64,000 nt of DNA, taken from the NCBI GenBank assembly GCA_902616595.1, contig CACMTJ010000002.1, forward strand, positions 1-64,000, in the 5' to 3' direction. Shown here piece by piece: positions 11,894 through 22,584 of the stretch. Every line of letters begins with the position of its first letter. The first letter of the stretch is position 1. The DNA comes from an uncultured Prochlorococcus sp. (GTDB lineage Bacteria; Cyanobacteriota; Cyanobacteriia; PCC-6307; Cyanobiaceae). The translations under genes and the position numbers were made by a program. The notes under the pieces were generated by a model. It ran no database searches. It was not told the origin of the DNA and saw only the letters and a list, made by a program, of their open reading frames with translations.

Positions 11894-12916
11894 ATGACTT
11901 TGCGTGTTGCAATTAACGGCTTTGGCAGAATTGGTCGAAACTTTATGCGTTGTTGGCTTAGTAGAGGGGCTTACACCAATATTGAAGTAGTTGGAATTAA
12001 TGTTACCTCAGATCCAAAGACAAATGCTCATCTATTAAAGTATGACTCGGTTCTTGGTCAACTTGATGGTGTTGATATTCAATATACTGATGATACTTTT
12101 GTAATTAATAACAAGACAATTAAGTGTTTCTCTGATAGAAACCCAATGAATCTCCCTTGGAAAGACTGGGGTGTAGATTTGGTTATTGAATCCACTGGAG
12201 TATTTAATACAGACGTAGGTGCAAGTAAGCACTTAGAGGTAGGAGCTAAAAAAGTCATCTTAACTGCTCCTGGTAAAGGTGATGGCGTTGGTACTTATGT
12301 AGTTGGAGTCAATGCTGATACATACAAACATAAAGATTATGATATTTTGAGTAATGCTAGTTGTACTACGAACTGTTTAGCTCCAGTAGTTAAAGTTTTA
12401 GACCAAACTTTTGGGATTAACAAAGGTTTGATGACTACAATTCATAGTTATACAGGTGATCAAAGAATTTTAGATAATAGTCATAGAGATCTAAGAAGGG
12501 CTAGAGCCGCTGCTACAAACATCGTTCCTACTTCTACAGGAGCTGCAAAAGCAGTAGCTCTGGTATACCCAGAAATGAAAGGTAAATTAACAGGAATTGC
12601 AATGAGAGTTCCAACTCCTAACGTTTCAGCAGTAGATTTTGTTTTTGAATCTTCTAAATCTGTTACAGCTGAAGAAGTCAATAATGCTCTCAAGGAAGCA
12701 TCTCTAAGCTCAATGAAGGGCATTATTAAGTATGGAGATGAACCATTAGTCTCAAGCGATTATGCAGGTACCAATGAATCATCAATTGTAGATAGTGACC
12801 TTACTATGTGTATCGGAGATAACCTTGTAAAGGTGCTTGCATGGTATGACAATGAGTGGGGTTATAGCCAAAGAGTTGTAGATTTAGCTGAGATTGTCGC
12901 AAAAAATTGGGAATAA
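11894..12916 (+). CDS. gap: Type I glyceraldehyde-3-phosphate dehydrogenase
   Basis: [45 protein letters not shown]. Confidence 0.96.
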   Translation: MTLRVAINGFGRIGRNFMRCWLSRGAYTNIEVVGINVTSDPKTNAHLLKYDSVLGQLDGVDIQYTDDTFVINNKTIKCFSDRNPMNLPWKDWGVDLVIESTGVFNTDVGASKHLEVGAKKVILTAPGKGDGVGTYVVGVNADTYKHKDYDILSNASCTTNCLAPVVKVLDQTFGINKGLMTTIHSYTGDQRILDNSHRDLRRARAAATNIVPTSTGAAKAVALVYPEMKGKLTGIAMRVPTPNVSAVDFVFESSKSVTAEEVNNALKEASLSSMKGIIKYGDEPLVSSDYAGTNESSIVDSDLTMCIGDNLVKVLAWYDNEWGYSQRVVDLAEIVAKNWE

Positions 12917-13903
12917 TTAAAAGTGCTTGAAAGGTGTGTTTTTTAATAATTTGTTTCTGTTACTATCTTTAAATTCTATTGATGGTTCACCATCAGAAAA
13001 AAAACCAATCTCGTTAACATCTTTATCAAGTTTAGATAAATTCTTTGCCCACTTTTTTGGCAACGAGAAAACTAACTCGTAATCTTCACCTCCAAAAAAA
13101 TAATATTCGTCCCATTTATCTCCTCTTGGCCAATCCTTATCTTTGGGTATTTTTTCATAATTGATAATTGCTTTGCATTTGCTAGCACTTGCTAAATCTT
13201 GTAAAGCTTGAAATAGACCATCACTGCTATCGGTACATCCTATTCTCTTGATTTTTTTATTGGGGCGAGTTTTTATAAGATTTTTAAGAAAATTTGGGTA
13301 AATTTTAGGGTGACAAAAATGTTCAATGGATTTACTGATTAATCTTTTATTAAGAGCAATATCATTATCTAAATTAATTTTATTTTTAATTAAAAATCCA
13401 AGTTTACTAAGACCATGAATTCCTGTAGTTAAGATGACATCTCCTGGTTTACATGCGTTTCTCCGCAATTCAAGTTCACCTTGAATACCAAAGGCAGTAA
13501 TTGATATGGCTTTTTGATTCCCTTTTGAGCAATCTCCTCCAAGAATTATGCCGCCATATTCTTTTAAAGCTTTATTTATTCCTCTATATAACTCCTCAAC
13601 CCAAATCCACTCAGTTTTAGCAGGTAGAACTAGGCTTATTGTAATGCCTATAGTTTTCTTGCTTCCACTGGATAATAAGTCAGAGATGTTACTAACAACT
13701 GCTTTCCACCCAAGGTCTACAGGACAAATAGTAATGTCATCGAAATGAACATTTTCCACCAAAGAATCAGTATTGATAAGTAAATTTTCATTTTTAGTTT
13801 TGATTAAAGCGCAATCATCTGAAATTTGGTTTTTAGGCATAAATTTTCCTAGCCTATTTATTAATTCTTTTTCCCCTATATCTTCTAATATTTCTTTATG
13901 CAT
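12917..13903 (-). CDS. thiL: Thiamine-monophosphate kinase
   Basis: DDCALIKTKNENLLINTDSLVENVHF, GGDCSKG, TDSSDGL, GGEDYELVFSLP. Confidence 0.93.
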   Translation of the reverse strand: MHKEILEDIGEKELINRLGKFMPKNQISDDCALIKTKNENLLINTDSLVENVHFDDITICPVDLGWKAVVSNISDLLSSGSKKTIGITISLVLPAKTEWIWVEELYRGINKALKEYGGIILGGDCSKGNQKAISITAFGIQGELELRRNACKPGDVILTTGIHGLSKLGFLIKNKINLDNDIALNKRLISKSIEHFCHPKIYPNFLKNLIKTRPNKKIKRIGCTDSSDGLFQALQDLASASKCKAIINYEKIPKDKDWPRGDKWDEYYFFGGEDYELVFSLPKKWAKNLSKLDKDVNEIGFFSDGEPSIEFKDSNRNKLLKNTPFKHF

Positions 13904-14987
13904 TTAATTTGAGGTTTTTAATTCCTTCTAAAACATCAATTGAAATAATTGTGTCATCTTTAGTAAGCTCTTCTAATACATCAAATCCATCTACGACATA
14001 ACCAAAGGCAGCATTCCTCCCGTCAATTAAATTGCGACCTGCTGGATTTAATTCTGCTTCATATAAAAAGAAGAAAAATTGCGATGATCCATCATCAACT
14101 GCGGTGTTTGAATGGGACCATCCTAGAGTTCCAAGTGTTGCAAAAGGTAATGTTGGCGTCTCTGTGTAAAGACCTAAATCTTCAAAAGTTTGATTATAAA
14201 AAGTATCTTTTTCATCAGGAATTCTAATTTCTAAGGGAACGTGACGTTCTTCGTTTGTTTCAGGATCTATGTAACCAATACCTTCGCCAATTGGATCACC
14301 TGTTTGCAGTACAAAAAATTCTTCTGCTCTGTTAATAGGCAAATCTTTGTAGAAGTTTTTTGAAGACAAATCAATAAATGCTCCTGCTGTAAGTGGGGCG
14401 TTGAATCCATCCACAATTGCTTGCATATCTCCTTTGGAGGTTTTTATATTGACTTTTGCTCTGCCTAGTAATCGTGGTAAATTATCAAATTCCTGTGGAA
14501 TAGAGTATGGAAATTCATTTGGTAGAAAATATTCTTCTAATCCACCTATTTTATCTAAAGCATCTCTTCGGGTCGCTATAAATGAGTACTTATCCTTTGA
14601 TTTAGAGTAATCTTGAAGGCTATCAAAATTTTTTTTGAGATCTAAAAATGTTTTTTCGGCAATTTTCTTTTTATCGTTTGGTAATTCTTGAATAATTTTA
14701 ATCTGATACTTTTTTAGTAAAGATTGACATTTTGTAACAGTTTTCGAAAGAGCGGGCCATCTTCCTCCTCTAACAAGGTCACTAGTTTCTTCCAATTTGT
14801 GTTGAAGTTCTCGTAACTCAACTTGCTTGATAGGGAGGGCGTTTCTGAGGATTGCACTAGGGTCTTTTACTGCATTTCCAGTAGGTAAATCAGCTAGTAC
14901 TTGAATCGGTTTTAAGAGAAAAATCTGTAAAATTACAATCGATAGAATTAAGAAAAGTTTGTTCTGATTTGATAAGAATTTTTGCAT
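13896..14987 (-). CDS. Cyclophilin-type peptidylprolyl isomerase with N-terminal signal and helical domain (TLP38-like)
   Basis: [34 protein letters not shown] ... [39 protein letters not shown]. Confidence 0.85.
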   Translation of the reverse strand: MQKFLSNQNKLFLILSIVILQIFLLKPIQVLADLPTGNAVKDPSAILRNALPIKQVELRELQHKLEETSDLVRGGRWPALSKTVTKCQSLLKKYQIKIIQELPNDKKKIAEKTFLDLKKNFDSLQDYSKSKDKYSFIATRRDALDKIGGLEEYFLPNEFPYSIPQEFDNLPRLLGRAKVNIKTSKGDMQAIVDGFNAPLTAGAFIDLSSKNFYKDLPINRAEEFFVLQTGDPIGEGIGYIDPETNEERHVPLEIRIPDEKDTFYNQTFEDLGLYTETPTLPFATLGTLGWSHSNTAVDDGSSQFFFFLYEAELNPAGRNLIDGRNAAFGYVVDGFDVLEELTKDDTIISIDVLEGIKNLKLNA

Positions 14988-15030
14988 AGCACTCTTGCAG
15001 GTTTATGATCCTTGGGGATGTAATACAGGA

Positions 15031-15591
15031 ATGATTTCCAGTAACGATTTTCGCACAGGTACTACCATCGAATTGGATGGACAAGTTTGGCGTGTTGTAG
15101 AATTTCTACATGTCAAGCCTGGCAAGGGTTCTGCTTTTGTGCGAACAAAATTAAAATCAGTTCAAAGCGGCAACGTGGTTGAAAAAACTTTTCGAGCCGG
15201 AGAATCAGTACAGCAGGCTATCCTTGAGAAGTCTAACCTGCAGCATACTTATGTGGAGTCTGGTGATTATGTTTTTATGGACATGACAAGTTTTGAAGAG
15301 ACAAGACTAACCTCTGAACAAATCGGTAAAGGTGCAAAGTATCTGAAAGAGGGAATGGAGGTTAATGTAATTTTTCATAATGGTAAAGTTTTAGAAGTTG
15401 AACTTCCAATATCTATTAGTTTGAAAGTTACTGAAACTGATCCTGGAGTTAAAGGTGATACTGCTAGTGGGGGCACGAAACCAGCTATTCTAGAGACAGG
15501 TGCTCAAGTTATGGTTCCTTTATTTATTTCAGAGGGTGAAATAATTAAAGTTGATACTCGAAATGACAGTTATCTTGGACGTGAAAATTAA
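15031..15591 (+). CDS. efp: Elongation factor P (start moved to ATG 15031, [10 protein letters not shown])
   Basis: EF-P N-term [42 protein letters not shown]. Confidence 0.96.
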   Translation: MISSNDFRTGTTIELDGQVWRVVEFLHVKPGKGSAFVRTKLKSVQSGNVVEKTFRAGESVQQAILEKSNLQHTYVESGDYVFMDMTSFEETRLTSEQIGKGAKYLKEGMEVNVIFHNGKVLEVELPISISLKVTETDPGVKGDTASGGTKPAILETGAQVMVPLFISEGEIIKVDTRNDSYLGREN

Positions 15592-15596
15592 TTGCT

Positions 15597-16097
15597 ATGA
15601 AATTAGATCATGAAGATTTAAATCGCTTAATCGAGAAAATCTCTAAAAGCGATATTCAAGAATTCTCACTAGAGGGAGAAGATTTTAAACTTGAAATAAA
15701 AAGAAATTTATTTGATCAAAATCAAGCTTCTAATAATTTAGTTTCTAATACTTCAATTGACAGGCAAACAATTGCTAACCAACAATCTATTAATGATAAT
15801 GTTCCATTAGTTAGTGAGCTTGAAGCTCCCCAAGTAGCCCCTCCTGGGCGCTCTGACCTTATTGAAATTACTTCTCCTATGGTTGGGACTTTTTATAGGG
15901 CTGCAGCGCCTGGTGAGGAGCCATTCGTCGAAGTAGGGAATAACGTAAAGGTTGGTCAAACTATTTGTATTTTGGAAGCAATGAAGTTAATGAATGAAAT
16001 TGAATCTGAATTTAATGCTGAAATTGTAGAGATTCTCGTAGAAAATGGGACACCAGTTGAATTTGGTCAAGTTTTAATGCGTGTTAAGCAGTCTTGA
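15597..16097 (+). CDS. accB: Acetyl-CoA carboxylase biotin carboxyl carrier protein
   Basis: SPMVGTFYRAAAPG, ILEAMKLMNEIE biotinylation motif. Confidence 0.96.
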   Translation: MKLDHEDLNRLIEKISKSDIQEFSLEGEDFKLEIKRNLFDQNQASNNLVSNTSIDRQTIANQQSINDNVPLVSELEAPQVAPPGRSDLIEITSPMVGTFYRAAAPGEEPFVEVGNNVKVGQTICILEAMKLMNEIESEFNAEIVEILVENGTPVEFGQVLMRVKQS

Positions 16098-17108
16098 ATT
16101 GTTGGTCATTTCTATTGCAGCCTTTATAGCCTCAATCATGCTTTGAGATTGAGCAATTCCTTTGCCAGCAATATCAAATCCCGTTCCATGATCAGGAGAT
16201 GTTCTGATAAAAGGTAAACCGATTGTGGTATTGACTGAGTAATTAAGAGCTATAACTTTCATTGGTATTAAACCTTGATCATGATACATAGCAAGAATGC
16301 CATCATGCTTTTCAGCATTTTTGTTACTCCAAGCTTTTACTGAAGAATTCCAGCAACTATCTGGTGATAAAGGACCTTCTAATTTAATACCTTTATTCTT
16401 CTCATTCCATGTAATTAATGCATCATTGAGCCAATCTTTTTCTTCATGACCTAAAATACCCTCTTCGCCGGCATGAGGGTTTAATCCCGCTACTTTTAAA
16501 GTAGGTTTATGAGTATAAGTATTACAAAAATCTCTGAAAAGATCCAATTTAGAGTGAATTAATTCTGCAGTTAATTTCTTTGGAACTTCGCAAAGGGCTA
16601 TGTGGCTTGTGGCAAGTAAAGTATTAAATCTCCAACCTGTAATTGGTGATTTTGCCGTGAATAACATTCCAAAGTTTTTTACGCCACATGATTTTGCTAG
16701 TACTTCAGTTTGGCCAGAGAAGTAATGACCTGCTAGAGACCATGATTTCTTGCAAATTGGTCCAGTTACAAGTGCTGAATTAGGATATTGTTTTACTATT
16801 TCTATTGCTTTTTTTAAATATTGGAAACTTGAATTACCGTAATTTGATTGAGTGTCATTATCTGATGAAGAAATTTCGAGATCATGTATTTTTAAATTTT
16901 TTGGATTTGCAAGGTTTTCTAATCCTAAGGAGCTAAGGTATTCATAAGTATTTTGTAGATTTTTTCTTGATCCAACTAATATAAAGTCAATATTTTTTGG
17001 TATCTCATTAGAACAAAGTGCTTTTAAGATTATTTCGGGACCAATACCTGACTCATCTCCAATGCTTATTACCACCTTAAATTTACTGTTTATATTCTGA
17101 AAGTTCAT
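16074..17108 (-). CDS. pdxA: 4-hydroxythreonine-4-phosphate dehydrogenase
   Basis: ISIGDESGIGPEIILKAL, TGPICKKSW, GLNPHAGEEGILG, MYHDQGLIPMKVI, RTSPDHGTGFDIAGKG. Confidence 0.95.
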   Translation of the reverse strand: MNFQNINSKFKVVISIGDESGIGPEIILKALCSNEIPKNIDFILVGSRKNLQNTYEYLSSLGLENLANPKNLKIHDLEISSSDNDTQSNYGNSSFQYLKKAIEIVKQYPNSALVTGPICKKSWSLAGHYFSGQTEVLAKSCGVKNFGMLFTAKSPITGWRFNTLLATSHIALCEVPKKLTAELIHSKLDLFRDFCNTYTHKPTLKVAGLNPHAGEEGILGHEEKDWLNDALITWNEKNKGIKLEGPLSPDSCWNSSVKAWSNKNAEKHDGILAMYHDQGLIPMKVIALNYSVNTTIGLPFIRTSPDHGTGFDIAGKGIAQSQSMIEAIKAAIEMTNNSRLLNTH

Positions 17109-17130
17109 AAAAAGTTTTTAATTTTATTTT

Positions 17131-18009
17131 TTAACTATTTGAATAGCAATTTTTTAAACCTATTTTATAGTTTTTATAAATTAGTTTATATCCAAGTGTT
17201 TTGCATAAAAGTTTATTCGAAATTCTTCTATTTTCCATCCAAAAAGATTGAGCGATAGGTGATAATTCCTCTTTTACATCCTCAAATAAAATTGGCTTTG
17301 GCATTTTTAAACCAATTAAATCATAGCAATACTGCATAACTTCAATTTGAGAACAGGGTTCATCATCTGCAATATTAATAATTTGGTAAAATTTTATAGA
17401 ATTTTTATTTTGTAATAGATAGATAATTGCATTTGTAATATCAGCAACATGAACCCTTGAAAATACCTGATTTTTTTTAGAAATAACACGAATTTTTTTA
17501 TTTTTTATTGCCTCAAAAGTAGATCTTCCAGGTCCATAAATACCAGGTAACCTAAAAATTTGTACGGGTAAACCAGATTCAATCCATTTTTTTTCGCAAT
17601 TTAATCTGTTATGGCTTCTTTTTTGGAAAGGATTAGGCTGATCTATTTCAGAAACCCAATCACCTTTTGTATTCCCATATACTCCTGTGGTAGATAAATA
17701 TCCAATCCATTCAAGGGGTAAATCTTGTAGTTTACTTTGAATGCTTTCTAATACAGGATCATTACCATTTTTGTCAGGAGGTATGCAACTAAGTATATGG
17801 GTTACTCCATCAAAAATTTTTGCATCTGGAACAATTCCGTTTTCACTGTTGAAAACAAAACTATTTGGATCTTTGCTTGTAGATCTTGAGCTTGTTAAAA
17901 CAGTGCAACCAAATTTTTTAATAGTTTTTGCAAAAAAACTACCGCTGAAACCACATCCCAAGACTAAAAATTTATTTTTTTTTCCTAGTAAACTTGCAGG
18001 TTTCTTCAT
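17131..18009 (-). CDS. NAD-dependent epimerase/dehydratase (SDR) family protein
   Basis: LGCGFSGSFFAK Rossmann motif, STTGVYGNTKGDWVSE, RLPGIYGPGRS. Confidence 0.8.
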   Translation of the reverse strand: MKKPASLLGKKNKFLVLGCGFSGSFFAKTIKKFGCTVLTSSRSTSKDPNSFVFNSENGIVPDAKIFDGVTHILSCIPPDKNGNDPVLESIQSKLQDLPLEWIGYLSTTGVYGNTKGDWVSEIDQPNPFQKRSHNRLNCEKKWIESGLPVQIFRLPGIYGPGRSTFEAIKNKKIRVISKKNQVFSRVHVADITNAIIYLLQNKNSIKFYQIINIADDEPCSQIEVMQYCYDLIGLKMPKPILFEDVKEELSPIAQSFWMENRRISNKLLCKTLGYKLIYKNYKIGLKNCYSNS

Positions 18010-18038
18010 GCTGGGTTAAAGTAGTACATATGTATTAA

Positions 18039-18272
18039 TTGATGATGAAGACAGCTCTTAAGCCCGATTTAAAATCAAAAACTTTCTGTGTTAGTAAAAG
18101 TTATCCCCGTTTTTTAGAGGAAGATGTAAGTTTTGTTAATTTTAAATTCTACCAAAAATTATTTGTCTTTCTTATTGCATTTTCGACAATTTTAATATTC
18201 CCAGAATCCCCAAAAGAATTGGAAAATATATGTGAGAGTTATAACTCTAGAAAAATTTGTAATGTTTGGTAG
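18039..18272 (+). CDS. Small hypothetical protein with one predicted transmembrane segment
   Basis: 77-aa ORF; hydrophobic LFVFLIAFSTILIF. Confidence 0.5.
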   Translation: MMMKTALKPDLKSKTFCVSKSYPRFLEEDVSFVNFKFYQKLFVFLIAFSTILIFPESPKELENICESYNSRKICNVW

Positions 18273-18674
18273 TCAAGCTGCTTTATATTCTGATTCATCT
18301 GTTTCGTAATTTTTATTTTTTATCTTAAAGTTAGGATTAGCCCATTGCAGTAATCTAATAGCTAATCTTAAATCTCCCTCTAACCAAGCTCTTATAGCCA
18401 TTGCTCTTCGAGGATCATAAAATTTTTGCCTTCTATACCAATACAAAGCATTTTCATTTGATTTATCCCCATTACAGGAAAGACATGCAGGGACGCAGTT
18501 TTCTGTTGTACTTAAACCGCCTTGGCATCGTGGTACTACATGGTCGATGGATTCAGATGGTTTTCCGCAATATATACAACTTTTTCCTGTAAACTTATGA
18601 ATAGATTTTCGCCATTGTCTAAATCTGAACTTAGGACATAAATCCTCAAGAAAAACCGCATCATTAATATGCAT
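18273..18674 (-). CDS. HNH endonuclease family protein
   Basis: CIYCGKPSESIDHVVPRCQGGLSTTENCVPACLSCNGDKSN. Confidence 0.9.
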   Translation of the reverse strand: MHINDAVFLEDLCPKFRFRQWRKSIHKFTGKSCIYCGKPSESIDHVVPRCQGGLSTTENCVPACLSCNGDKSNENALYWYRRQKFYDPRRAMAIRAWLEGDLRLAIRLLQWANPNFKIKNKNYETDESEYKAA

Positions 18675-18836
18675 TCAGAATATTTAGTTAAATAAATCAT
18701 GGCTTGAATATGTTAAAAGTCAATAATTATTCAAGCTTTTTTGGCTAAATTTTCTAGTAAAAATATTTTTTAGTGTGTTTAGATACAAAATAGTATTTAG
18801 TCAATTTGGAAAAAATTATCATCTTTCTAAACTTGA

Positions 18837-19298
18837 TTAATAACTATATCTATCAAATGTTTCATCACTAAATTCTTCAGAAATTTCTTTATTAGTTTCT
18901 TCCAATTCTCTTTCTAATTTTATTTTTTTATTTTCTCTATCTTTTGCTTCTTTTTCCTTTCTTTTTTCTTCATTTTCTAAATCTCGTATTAGTTTTCTGT
19001 TTGGATGAAGTTTATCGAGGTACTTTACACAATAGCTGAAGGTCTCTCTATCTCTAATAACTGATTCAGTAATTTGCGCTGCTGCTTGTTTAGGTGAGAC
19101 TTTGAAAATCCCTCCTTTTTGTTTTTTTATGTAAGTATATGCTGCATCCCAACTACTTTCATGGTCATTTCCTCCATCTCTCATGGTACAGAAAATTTCT
19201 GCCCCAAAGGATCCTGCATCAACTTTTGTAGTACAGACTAAAGGAATTATCAATCCTAAGGTTGATATTAGTTTTTTTGGTTTAAATGTTGGCATCAA
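18837..19298 (-). CDS. Conserved hypothetical secreted protein, signal peptide plus charged coiled C-terminus
   Basis: Hydrophobic N-term LISTLGLIIPLVCTTKVDAG; charged KEKEAKDRENKKIKLERELEE region. Confidence 0.6.
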   Translation of the reverse strand: MMPTFKPKKLISTLGLIIPLVCTTKVDAGSFGAEIFCTMRDGGNDHESSWDAAYTYIKKQKGGIFKVSPKQAAAQITESVIRDRETFSYCVKYLDKLHPNRKLIRDLENEEKRKEKEAKDRENKKIKLERELEETNKEISEEFSDETFDRYSY

Positions 19299-19349
19299 AA
19301 ATTTCCTCTATCTAAAAATATCTTTTTTTGTAAATATGTCTATAGAAAT

Positions 19350-19862
19350 TTACGATTTAATTACTCCAAACATATTCAAGCATTTCACAACTAATGGAAG
19401 AATTAGAAGCACAGTAATCAATCTTACTGCGTGTAGAGTTGCTACCGCAGCTCCTACCCCGTATTCAGAACCTACAAGACTCATTCCGCTAATTCCCCCT
19501 GGCGCAGCACCTAGAATTGTCGTTATTACGTCTAAATTTAGTAATCTGCTTGTCCATAATCCAATTGCTAATCCAGTAATAACTAAAGTAAAAGTTATTA
19601 ATATAGCTGGTCTCCATAAGTTTTGAATATCAACTAATGAGTTTTTTGTTAATGACGTACCAATGACTGTTCCAATTCCAATTTCTAAGATTGTTCTTGT
19701 CCCTATTGGCCACTCTGCTATGTCGACTTTGCCACTTATGCTAATTATGCTTGCCCCTATTAAAGCTCCTGCTAAAGGAGCTGCAGGAATACCTGTTTTT
19801 AGAGCTAAAGCTCCAAAAATACTACCTGCAATTAGGTAATAGATTAAATTTATGTTAGGCAT
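19350..19862 (-). CDS. AbrB-type (AmoA-like/AbrB duplication) membrane protein
   Basis: GALIGASIISISGK ... TTILGAAPGGISGMSLVGSEYGVGAAVATLHAVRL membrane motif. Confidence 0.7.
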   Translation of the reverse strand: MPNINLIYYLIAGSIFGALALKTGIPAAPLAGALIGASIISISGKVDIAEWPIGTRTILEIGIGTVIGTSLTKNSLVDIQNLWRPAILITFTLVITGLAIGLWTSRLLNLDVITTILGAAPGGISGMSLVGSEYGVGAAVATLHAVRLITVLLILPLVVKCLNMFGVIKS

Positions 19863-19984
19863 AAATTTGAAAGATATATATTTAATATTAGAAAAAATTT
19901 TTTTTATTTAAGTTTATAGTCAAATAATATTTTTGGTTTGCTCTCATAATGTCCTCTTTTGCTGGCATAATATTTATATAAAGG

Positions 19985-20191
19985 ATGAATTTTATGACTT
20001 CACAAATTTCATACAAAGATAATAAAAACCGTATAAAGAAAAAATTATCTTTTTTTGAGGGTGGTCACCAGCTCGAAAAGTTAGAATTTGCTCTTGCAAT
20101 TGCTCAAACCAAGGGTGACGAAAAAAAATCAATTGTTCTTCGAAAAAAGATTGTTGAATTAGGCGGAAATGTTGAAGAGCCAGGCACTTAA
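19985..20191 (+). CDS. Small hypothetical protein (start 19985 or 19994)
   Basis: 68-aa ORF, hydrophilic, codon usage like neighbours. Confidence 0.6.
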   Translation: MNFMTSQISYKDNKNRIKKKLSFFEGGHQLEKLEFALAIAQTKGDEKKSIVLRKKIVELGGNVEEPGT

Positions 20192-20202
20192 CTTAATTCC
20201 CC

Positions 20203-21357
20203 CTAGAGATGTTTAGATGCCACAACTAATGCTTCGCCAGCTTGCTGGGGTGTAACTTTACCTAAGTCAAGAAGTGTATTACTTATAGCGGAAACTACTG
20301 TAATGATATCTCTATCGTTTACGTAACCTAAGTGTCCTACTCTAAATATTTTTCCCTTCAAATGATCTTGACCGCCGGCAAGTAAAATATCAAAATTATT
20401 TTTTATTGTTTTTCTAAATTCTTCAGCATCCATTCCTTCAGTTTGTATTGCAGTAATTGAAGGGCTTAAATATTTTTCATTAGCAAATAATTTTAGATTT
20501 AAAGCCTTAACTGCATTACTCATTGCTAATTTATGTTTATTGTGCCTGAGAAAAATATTATCTAAGCCTTCTTCTCTCATCATTTTTAATGCTTCATCTA
20601 AAGCAAAAACCAAATTAACTGCTGGAGTATATGGATTACTGTTACTTGAAAGACTTTTTCTGTAGGATTTTAAATTCAAATAAAATTTTGGTAGATTAGA
20701 TCTCTCTGCAGCTTCCCATGCTTTTTGGCTCATTGATATAAAACTAAGCCCAGGAGGTATCATATATCCCTTTTGTGATCCTGAAGCAACAATATCTAAT
20801 TCCCATTCATCTACTGGTACATTGCAAGCTCCAATGCTTGTGACGCAGTCAACAATTGATAAAGCTGTATCGTGTTCGCGAATATATGAACTTATAGTTT
20901 CTAGATCATTAATTACACCTGTTGAGGTTTCAGAATGAGTCAAAATAACTGCCTTTATTTCTTTTTGTTTATCTTGTTCTAATACCTTTTTGAAGTCATC
21001 TGGATCAAGTGGAGTTCCCCATTCGGACTCAATTTTTATTACTTCTAGACCAAATTCTTTAGCAACTTTTACCCATCTTTCTCCAAACTTTCCATTTTCT
21101 CCACAAATTACTTTATCTCCTTTACTTAAAGTATTTATTATTCCAGCCTCCATTGCTGCAGTACCACTGCCCGTAATTGTTAGAACATCATTTTGAGTTT
21201 GATGAAGCCACTTTAAATTTTTTGTAGTACTTTCTACAAGATCTTGGAATTCTTTGCTGCGATGGCCTATTGGATGCTTACTTAATGCTTGTAAAACTTT
21301 TTCTGGAACTGGAGTAGGTCCAGGAATCATCAATGATAATTTTTGTTGTATGGCCAC
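20203..21357 (-). CDS. Alanine--glyoxylate/serine--pyruvate class V aminotransferase
   Basis: MIPGPTPVPEKVLQAL, HRSKEF, TGSGTAAMEAGI, HSETSTGVIND, GSQKGYMIPPGLSFI PLP-Lys. Confidence 0.9.
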   Translation of the reverse strand: MAIQQKLSLMIPGPTPVPEKVLQALSKHPIGHRSKEFQDLVESTTKNLKWLHQTQNDVLTITGSGTAAMEAGIINTLSKGDKVICGENGKFGERWVKVAKEFGLEVIKIESEWGTPLDPDDFKKVLEQDKQKEIKAVILTHSETSTGVINDLETISSYIREHDTALSIVDCVTSIGACNVPVDEWELDIVASGSQKGYMIPPGLSFISMSQKAWEAAERSNLPKFYLNLKSYRKSLSSNSNPYTPAVNLVFALDEALKMMREEGLDNIFLRHNKHKLAMSNAVKALNLKLFANEKYLSPSITAIQTEGMDAEEFRKTIKNNFDILLAGGQDHLKGKIFRVGHLGYVNDRDIITVVSAISNTLLDLGKVTPQQAGEALVVASKHL

Positions 21358-21417
21358 TTTTTGTGAAATAGGTCATTCTTAGATTAGTTCTCATTAAAAA
21401 ATTTTCAATTACTTGAT

Positions 21418-22530
21418 TTGAAAAAAGGATTTTCTTTACCTTTGTGGGTTGCTGGAGCTGCTAGGTCAGCATTAAAAAAACTAGTTGGGTTACCATTTGA
21501 GAATTATGAATTAATAAAAATTCCCAATGAAAAAAAAGAAATAAAAATCGAGATTCATTCTACTGGCTTACTTAAAGATGATTCACATGCATTAGGAATT
21601 ACCTTTGCAAAATCTGGCTTAGATCTTGACATTACCCAAAACTTAGAAATATGGACAATATGCTCTTTAGAAAAAATTTCTTTTAATACTCCTGTTCAAA
21701 CAACTCCAATAAATATAATCGCAGGTTCTGGAGTAGGTGTGAAAGAAGATACTTCAGAGATATGCATTTCTGATTTTGCAAAAGAAGTTTTATATGAAAA
21801 TTTATTAGATAGTATTCCTGAAGGCTTTAATTTGAAATTAGAAATTATTTTTCCAAATGGGGAATTTTTAGCTGAAAGAACTAGTAATAAGTCATTTGGG
21901 ATCGTTGATGGATTATCTATTATTGGTACTTCTGCTGAGACTTATTCGAGTGCTTCGCCTGATCAATTAGAAGAGGCTAAAACTAACCTAGCAAAGTTAA
22001 TTCAAGATGGTTTTCAAGGGAAAGTTGTTTTTGTAATTGGTGAAAATGGGTTAAATTTGGCAAAAACTCATAATGTTAATTTACCAATTATCAAAATTGG
22101 AAATTGGATAGGACCATTATTAGTTAGTGCTGCAATAAAAAAAGTTAAAACTGTAATTCTTTTTGGTTATCACGGAAAATTAATTAAATTAGCAGGTGGT
22201 ATTTTTCATACACATAATCATTTGGCTGATGCAAGAATTGAGATTCTTATCTATTTAGCTGTTCAAGAAAAAGTACCACTTGAAATAATAGAAGAATTAT
22301 CTAATTTAAATAATCTTGAGGATGCATTACTAATTCTTGAGAAATTTAATCAATCTTTAGCTGATAAATTATTCAAGAATTTATCAAATACAATTGAAAA
22401 GCGTTCTTTAGCTTATGTAAATAGGTATGTAAAAACTAATATGGAAATCGCATCAATCATTTTTGATAGAAAAAGGAAAATAAGGTGGGCTGGAATTTAC
22501 GGTAAAAAGTATATTTCTTATTTTCAATAA
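21418..22530 (+). CDS. cbiD: Cobalt-precorrin-5B (C1)-methyltransferase
   Basis: Conserved CbiD region AGSGVGVKEDTS, DGLSIIGTSA, KIGNWIGPLLVSAA, GYHGKLIKLAGGIFHTHNHLADAR. Confidence 0.88.
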   Translation: MKKGFSLPLWVAGAARSALKKLVGLPFENYELIKIPNEKKEIKIEIHSTGLLKDDSHALGITFAKSGLDLDITQNLEIWTICSLEKISFNTPVQTTPINIIAGSGVGVKEDTSEICISDFAKEVLYENLLDSIPEGFNLKLEIIFPNGEFLAERTSNKSFGIVDGLSIIGTSAETYSSASPDQLEEAKTNLAKLIQDGFQGKVVFVIGENGLNLAKTHNVNLPIIKIGNWIGPLLVSAAIKKVKTVILFGYHGKLIKLAGGIFHTHNHLADARIEILIYLAVQEKVPLEIIEELSNLNNLEDALLILEKFNQSLADKLFKNLSNTIEKRSLAYVNRYVKTNMEIASIIFDRKRKIRWAGIYGKKYISYFQ

Positions 22531-22584
22531 GATTAATTTGTGATTCATTATGCTTTTCTAAATAATTTGAGCTAATTTTTATAC

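Noticed and set aside
18273-18674. HNH protein as a homing or mobile element
   Set aside because: No flanking repeats or intron structure; stand-alone HNH genes are common cyanobacterial core genes.
19183-19626. 147-aa plus-strand ORF
   Set aside because: Mostly antisense to the AbrB-like and signal-peptide genes, which have coherent membrane/signal features.
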